64,000 bases of DNA, from positions 4,106,745-4,170,744 of the forward strand of contig JAEVLN010000003.1 of NCBI GenBank assembly GCA_018350325.1, read 5' to 3'. The notes below the pieces were generated by a model. That model ran no database searches. It was not told the DNA's origin and worked only from the letters and a program-made list of their open reading frames with translations. Below are positions 61,031 to 64,000 of this stretch, one piece after another. Positions within the stretch are counted from its first letter, which is position 1. Each line of letters starts with the position of its first letter. This DNA comes from Globodera rostochiensis. Its lineage: Eukaryota; Nematoda; Chromadorea; Rhabditida; Heteroderidae. The position numbers and the translations under genes were made by a program.

Positions 61031-64000
61031 GCTGCTGCGTCTTCTTGCACTCTATCGACTTCATTTTGCCGTATTGATGCTCAAAAACGCGTAGTTTTTC
61101 TGCTCCCCAGATCGAAAATGGAGTCGGCACTCCGTCTTCACATTTGCCATTCTTCTCGTCAAACTGTAAAAATTGTTTTTTAAATGTTCAAAATCATAAA
61201 AATTATTTGCATACATCGAAAAACCACATAAAGTGCTTTTCCTGGTCCGACAAAGTCACATTGGCCAATTCGGCCAGCATTCCGGTGAAAACCACATCTT
61301 CCAAATAAAATTCGTCAATTTGCCGGGTATGCAATAAAATGGCTTTAATCGTTGCCGGAGTGGTCAAATAAACGGTGCCCTGCATGAAGTCGGGGTACAC
61401 GTCCTTGGGGTACATTTCCTTTGAGGCGTACCTTAAACTTTCATTTTGTGAGGGTTTTTTTCCAATCGCTGAACGTATACATGCCTATTGATTGATTAAA
61501 CTAATTAAGAGACGGAAAAGCACCAAAGCAAAAATAGCGAAATTCGCTACTCATTTTGAGAGGATTATTACTAATGATGCTCGAGACCTCACTGACTGTT
61601 TTTGAAAAAATAATTCATCTTTAACGATAGACTTTACGCCAAACCATTTTCTAGAGGTGCCCTAATTTGGAGCACCACGATTCGGCGCCATCTCATTTGG
61701 GCACGAGTCATTTGGGCACCAATTCCCGGATTTTTTAAAATAATACATTACGAAATAGGGTAAGACTGTGGTTTGTAGCCTCCCTTTTTTCAAAAAATAT
61801 CAAAGCCGATAAAAAAGTGTTTATAGGGGTATTCAGGTGGTGTAATTGGATTTCTTGGTGATTTTGATTCAGGTTTATCTTTTTTTTATTTTATTAGTTT
61901 TTTATCTTGGGGAGTAGTTTTTTTTTCCGAATTCGAAAATTTTGGAAATTTTAGCTTTCGGGTCCGGGATTCGAAATTGGTCGAAAGGAGGTCAGATTCG
62001 GATTCTTCACCACCCGAATACCCCTAGAAACACTTTTTTATCGACTTTGATATTTTTTGAAAAAAGGGAGGCTACAAACTAGAGACCGGAAAGTTAGACC
62101 CAAACAAAATTTGGTCAATAATATTGGGTTTATTTTGGTTTTGGTTTCTTTTGGGTTGGGCTCCAATTTGGACCAAACAAAATTTGGTCAATAATATTGG
62201 GTTTATTTTGGTTTTGGTTTTTTTTGGTCTGGCAAAACCCAAAATTTGTACAAAACCCAAAAGTTTTTAGTAAAACATAACAAAAAGCCTAAATTTACGA
62301 TTTTTTTAAATAAAATTTATTCAATGCTTTTTCTGTTCCAATGTCACGTCAATCACGCCAACTACAAACCAAACCGTCCCCTAGTCGGGGTCGTGGAGGC
62401 CGGGGTTGACCATGTCAGGGGTCGGGTGGGGATATAAAACATTTTTTTCTCAAAACTTTCAGCATTGTCTTCAGTTGGCAAGAAAAACAATATAAGTTTT
62501 TTTCCGAATCCGGTCATTAAATTCCGGTATCTACTTTTTAGGAATGTGAAAGGTCCGGCGGTGCCGACAGGCGCCGCCGGGGGAATTTTTTTAAAAACTG
62601 GCAATCTTTGTTAAGGAATTAGAGGCAAAAATTTATTAAAAAATTTGTATTAGTGCGGAGAAGCGCATGTGAATAAGGAAAAATAATAAATAGGTGCTTC
62701 CACTCAAGCGGGTTGAACCCCAAACACATAAGATAAGAGCTACCGAAAAGACAACCACTAAGCCATCAATTTCTTGTGGCCTTCCTGTTAAAAAGATTGA
62801 AATTGTCACTCAATGATGTCATCTTTAGGGGTGTAAATTCAACTGGAAGACACCCAAAAGTTTTGTACAAAAATGGGCTTGGACCAAACAAAATTTGGTC
62901 AATAATATTGGGTTTATTTTGGTTTTGGTTTCTTTTGGTTTTTTTCCAATTTGACCCAAACAAAATTTGGTCAATAATATTGGTAAAAAATGTTGTACAA
63001 AACAACCCAAAAATGTTTTGGTTTTGGGTTTTGGTCCGGACTCTACTACAAACCACAGTATTACCTTATTTTCGTAATGTATTATTTTAAAAAAATCCGG
63101 GAATTGGTGCCCAAATGACTCGGTGCCCTAAAGGCTCAGTGCCCAAATGACTTGTGCCCAAATGACCGGCTCCGCACGATTCGGCGCCGACAAGTTTTTC
63201 GTTATAACTTTGTTCAAAGTCAACCAAACCAAAAATTCTTGGTTATACGAAAGCATGTAATGAGTAGAAGCTTACAAAGTCAAAAGAAGCGATTCGAGTT
63301 AAACAAAGAAAGTTAGTCACCACGACAAAAATGGCAATTTTCACAGGTTTTAAACTTATAACCTTTTTTTGAAAAGACGAATCGATTAGCTTTTGCCTTT
63401 GTAAGCTTCTACTTATTACATGCTTTTGTATGATACCAATTTTGTTTGGTTTGGTTGACTTTGAACAAAATTATAACGAAAAACTTGTCGGCGCCGAATC
63501 GTGCCGCGCCGAATCGAGGTGTACCGGCCCTAATTCTATTCTTCATATTAACAGATCTTCAATTGTTGTCGACAATACAATGAATGTGTCGGGGAAGTTG
63601 AACGGTTTGGAACTTTTTTGGATGGACCGAAATTGGTAATTTTAAAAAGGAATGGCATCCATCCCTTTTCAAATTTCTTATGACCATGAGTGTTGTGGAT
63701 CCCGAAATGGACCCGTTAAGTGATGAACGTTTCCAAAATAAACGAGCGGATTTTGGACGACAATTGGACGGAGTTTCTTCTCCGTCCAATGCGCCAAACG
63801 TCGCAAATGCACCAGCGCGTCGTCGTCCACTTTCATTACCCATTTGGCATTGGCACAAAACGATTGTTGCCATTTTAAGCCTCCGAACCACTGAAATTTA
63901 TTTAATTATTTTTTGTAAAAATCTTTCAATGTCGGCAGATACTTTCAAATGTATATGTGCATAAATGTCGACGAAGCCATGCAGAAACACCAAATCGCCA
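60756..64000 (-). CDS. GT31 beta-1,3-galactosyltransferase, 5' end outside window
   Basis: Minus-strand exons, 5' to 3': 64000-63943 (partial), 63890-63685, 61431-61215, 61163-60756; phases closed. Family GT31 enzymes are Golgi type II membrane proteins that add galactose or related sugars to glycans. Matches in order: GDLVFLHGFVDIYAHIHLK (family GDF.D.Y.NLTLK), LKWQQSFCANAKWVMKVDDD (the metal-binding DxD), GPFRDPQHSWYASKEMYP (built across a 2.25-kb intron), DVYPDFMQGTVYLTT and FYLEDVVFTG (the conserved EDV.TG). After KSIECKKTQQHLND the C-terminus is 14 hexapeptide repeats (TTNYPP / TTNHPL / TTNYTP) from the minisatellite, unusual for the family. The N-terminus and membrane anchor lie outside the window. 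Confidence 0.8.
61771..62079. mobile_element. 309-bp MITE with about 70-bp inverted ends
   Basis: GTTTGTAGCCTCCCTTTTTT followed by CAAAAAATATCAAAG at the left is mirrored at the right. Both arms continue to a GGGGTATTCRGGTGGTG segment. Confidence 0.8.
62500..62780 (-). mobile_element. SINE-like element copy
   Basis: Minus strand: A-box-like TGGCTTAGTGG (62765-62755), B-box-like GGGGTTCAACCC (about 62721-62710), then GCTTGAGTGGAAGCACC, TTAACAAAG and hairpin at 62579-62556. Shorter than the 59.8-kb copy (A box to hairpin about 186 versus 300 bases). Confidence 0.65.
63174..63504. mobile_element. 331-bp palindromic foldback element
   Basis: GCACGATTCGGCGCCGACAA, then GTTTTTCGTTATAAC, is mirrored at the right end; arms are about 130 bases with few mismatches (TTTGTTCAAAGTCAACCAAA, AAGCATGTAATRAGTAGAAG). 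Confidence 0.88.

Larger units (their letters stand above)
61432..63684. other. Galactosyltransferase intron filled with nested elements
   Basis: Outer inverted arms at about 61671-61780 and 63047-63188 (GGTGCCCAAATGACTCG and CCGGGAATTGGTGCCC words, both orientations). Within them is a smaller TIR element, AAACAAAATTTGGTCAATAA repeats at about 62102, 62175, 62886 and 62958, and a SINE-like copy. Next to the right arm is a 331-bp palindrome. Confidence 0.65.

Overview
This is a eukaryotic window, most likely from a plant-parasitic cyst nematode (Heteroderidae, Globodera or Heterodera type). The evidence is the gene set (a LIN-37 homologue, choline-phosphate cytidylyltransferase, a very long filamin, a GT31 galactosyltransferase and an F-box-like family gene), short AT-rich introns (about 40-100 bases, plus some long ones), several GC-AG introns, plausible trans-splice acceptors just before start codons, and dense TIR elements, minisatellites and poly-G/poly-C runs. 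All gene models were spliced by hand from the bases. Reading phase closes across every joined exon, but exact splice sites are inferred, not observed.

Layout. 342-2739 (+): lin-37, a DREAM/MuvB subunit. 2740-6343: intergenic, with a TA-flanked TIR element split by a foldback (Mutator-like) element that carries a FLYWCH zinc-finger ORF, then a 20-bp satellite. 6361-9604 (+): pcyt-1, with an N-terminus resembling the importin-beta-binding domain of importin-alpha. 9605-17983: about 8 kb without a convincing intact gene; it holds minisatellites, a MITE, SINE-like pieces and a VTT-like gene relic. 17984-50399 (+): one filamin-repeat gene of about 81 exons (about 2,834 residues, roughly 23 Ig-filamin repeats, no actin-binding CH domains). 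A second start at 29740 gives a shorter form. 51676-54290 (-): a NADAR-domain gene, convergent with filamin. 56778-58372 (-): an F-box-like gene. 60756-64000 (-): a GT31 beta-1,3-galactosyltransferase whose C-terminus is a coding minisatellite; its 5' end lies beyond the window.

The genes do not form a pathway or operon. The most unusual features are non-coding or architectural: a dispersed SINE-like family with a tRNA-like head and a conserved 24-base GC hairpin; nested TIR elements with visible target duplications; minisatellites expanding inside TIR elements and inside a coding exon; the IBB-like front of the cytidylyltransferase; and the filamin internal start that reads through a splice acceptor in frame.
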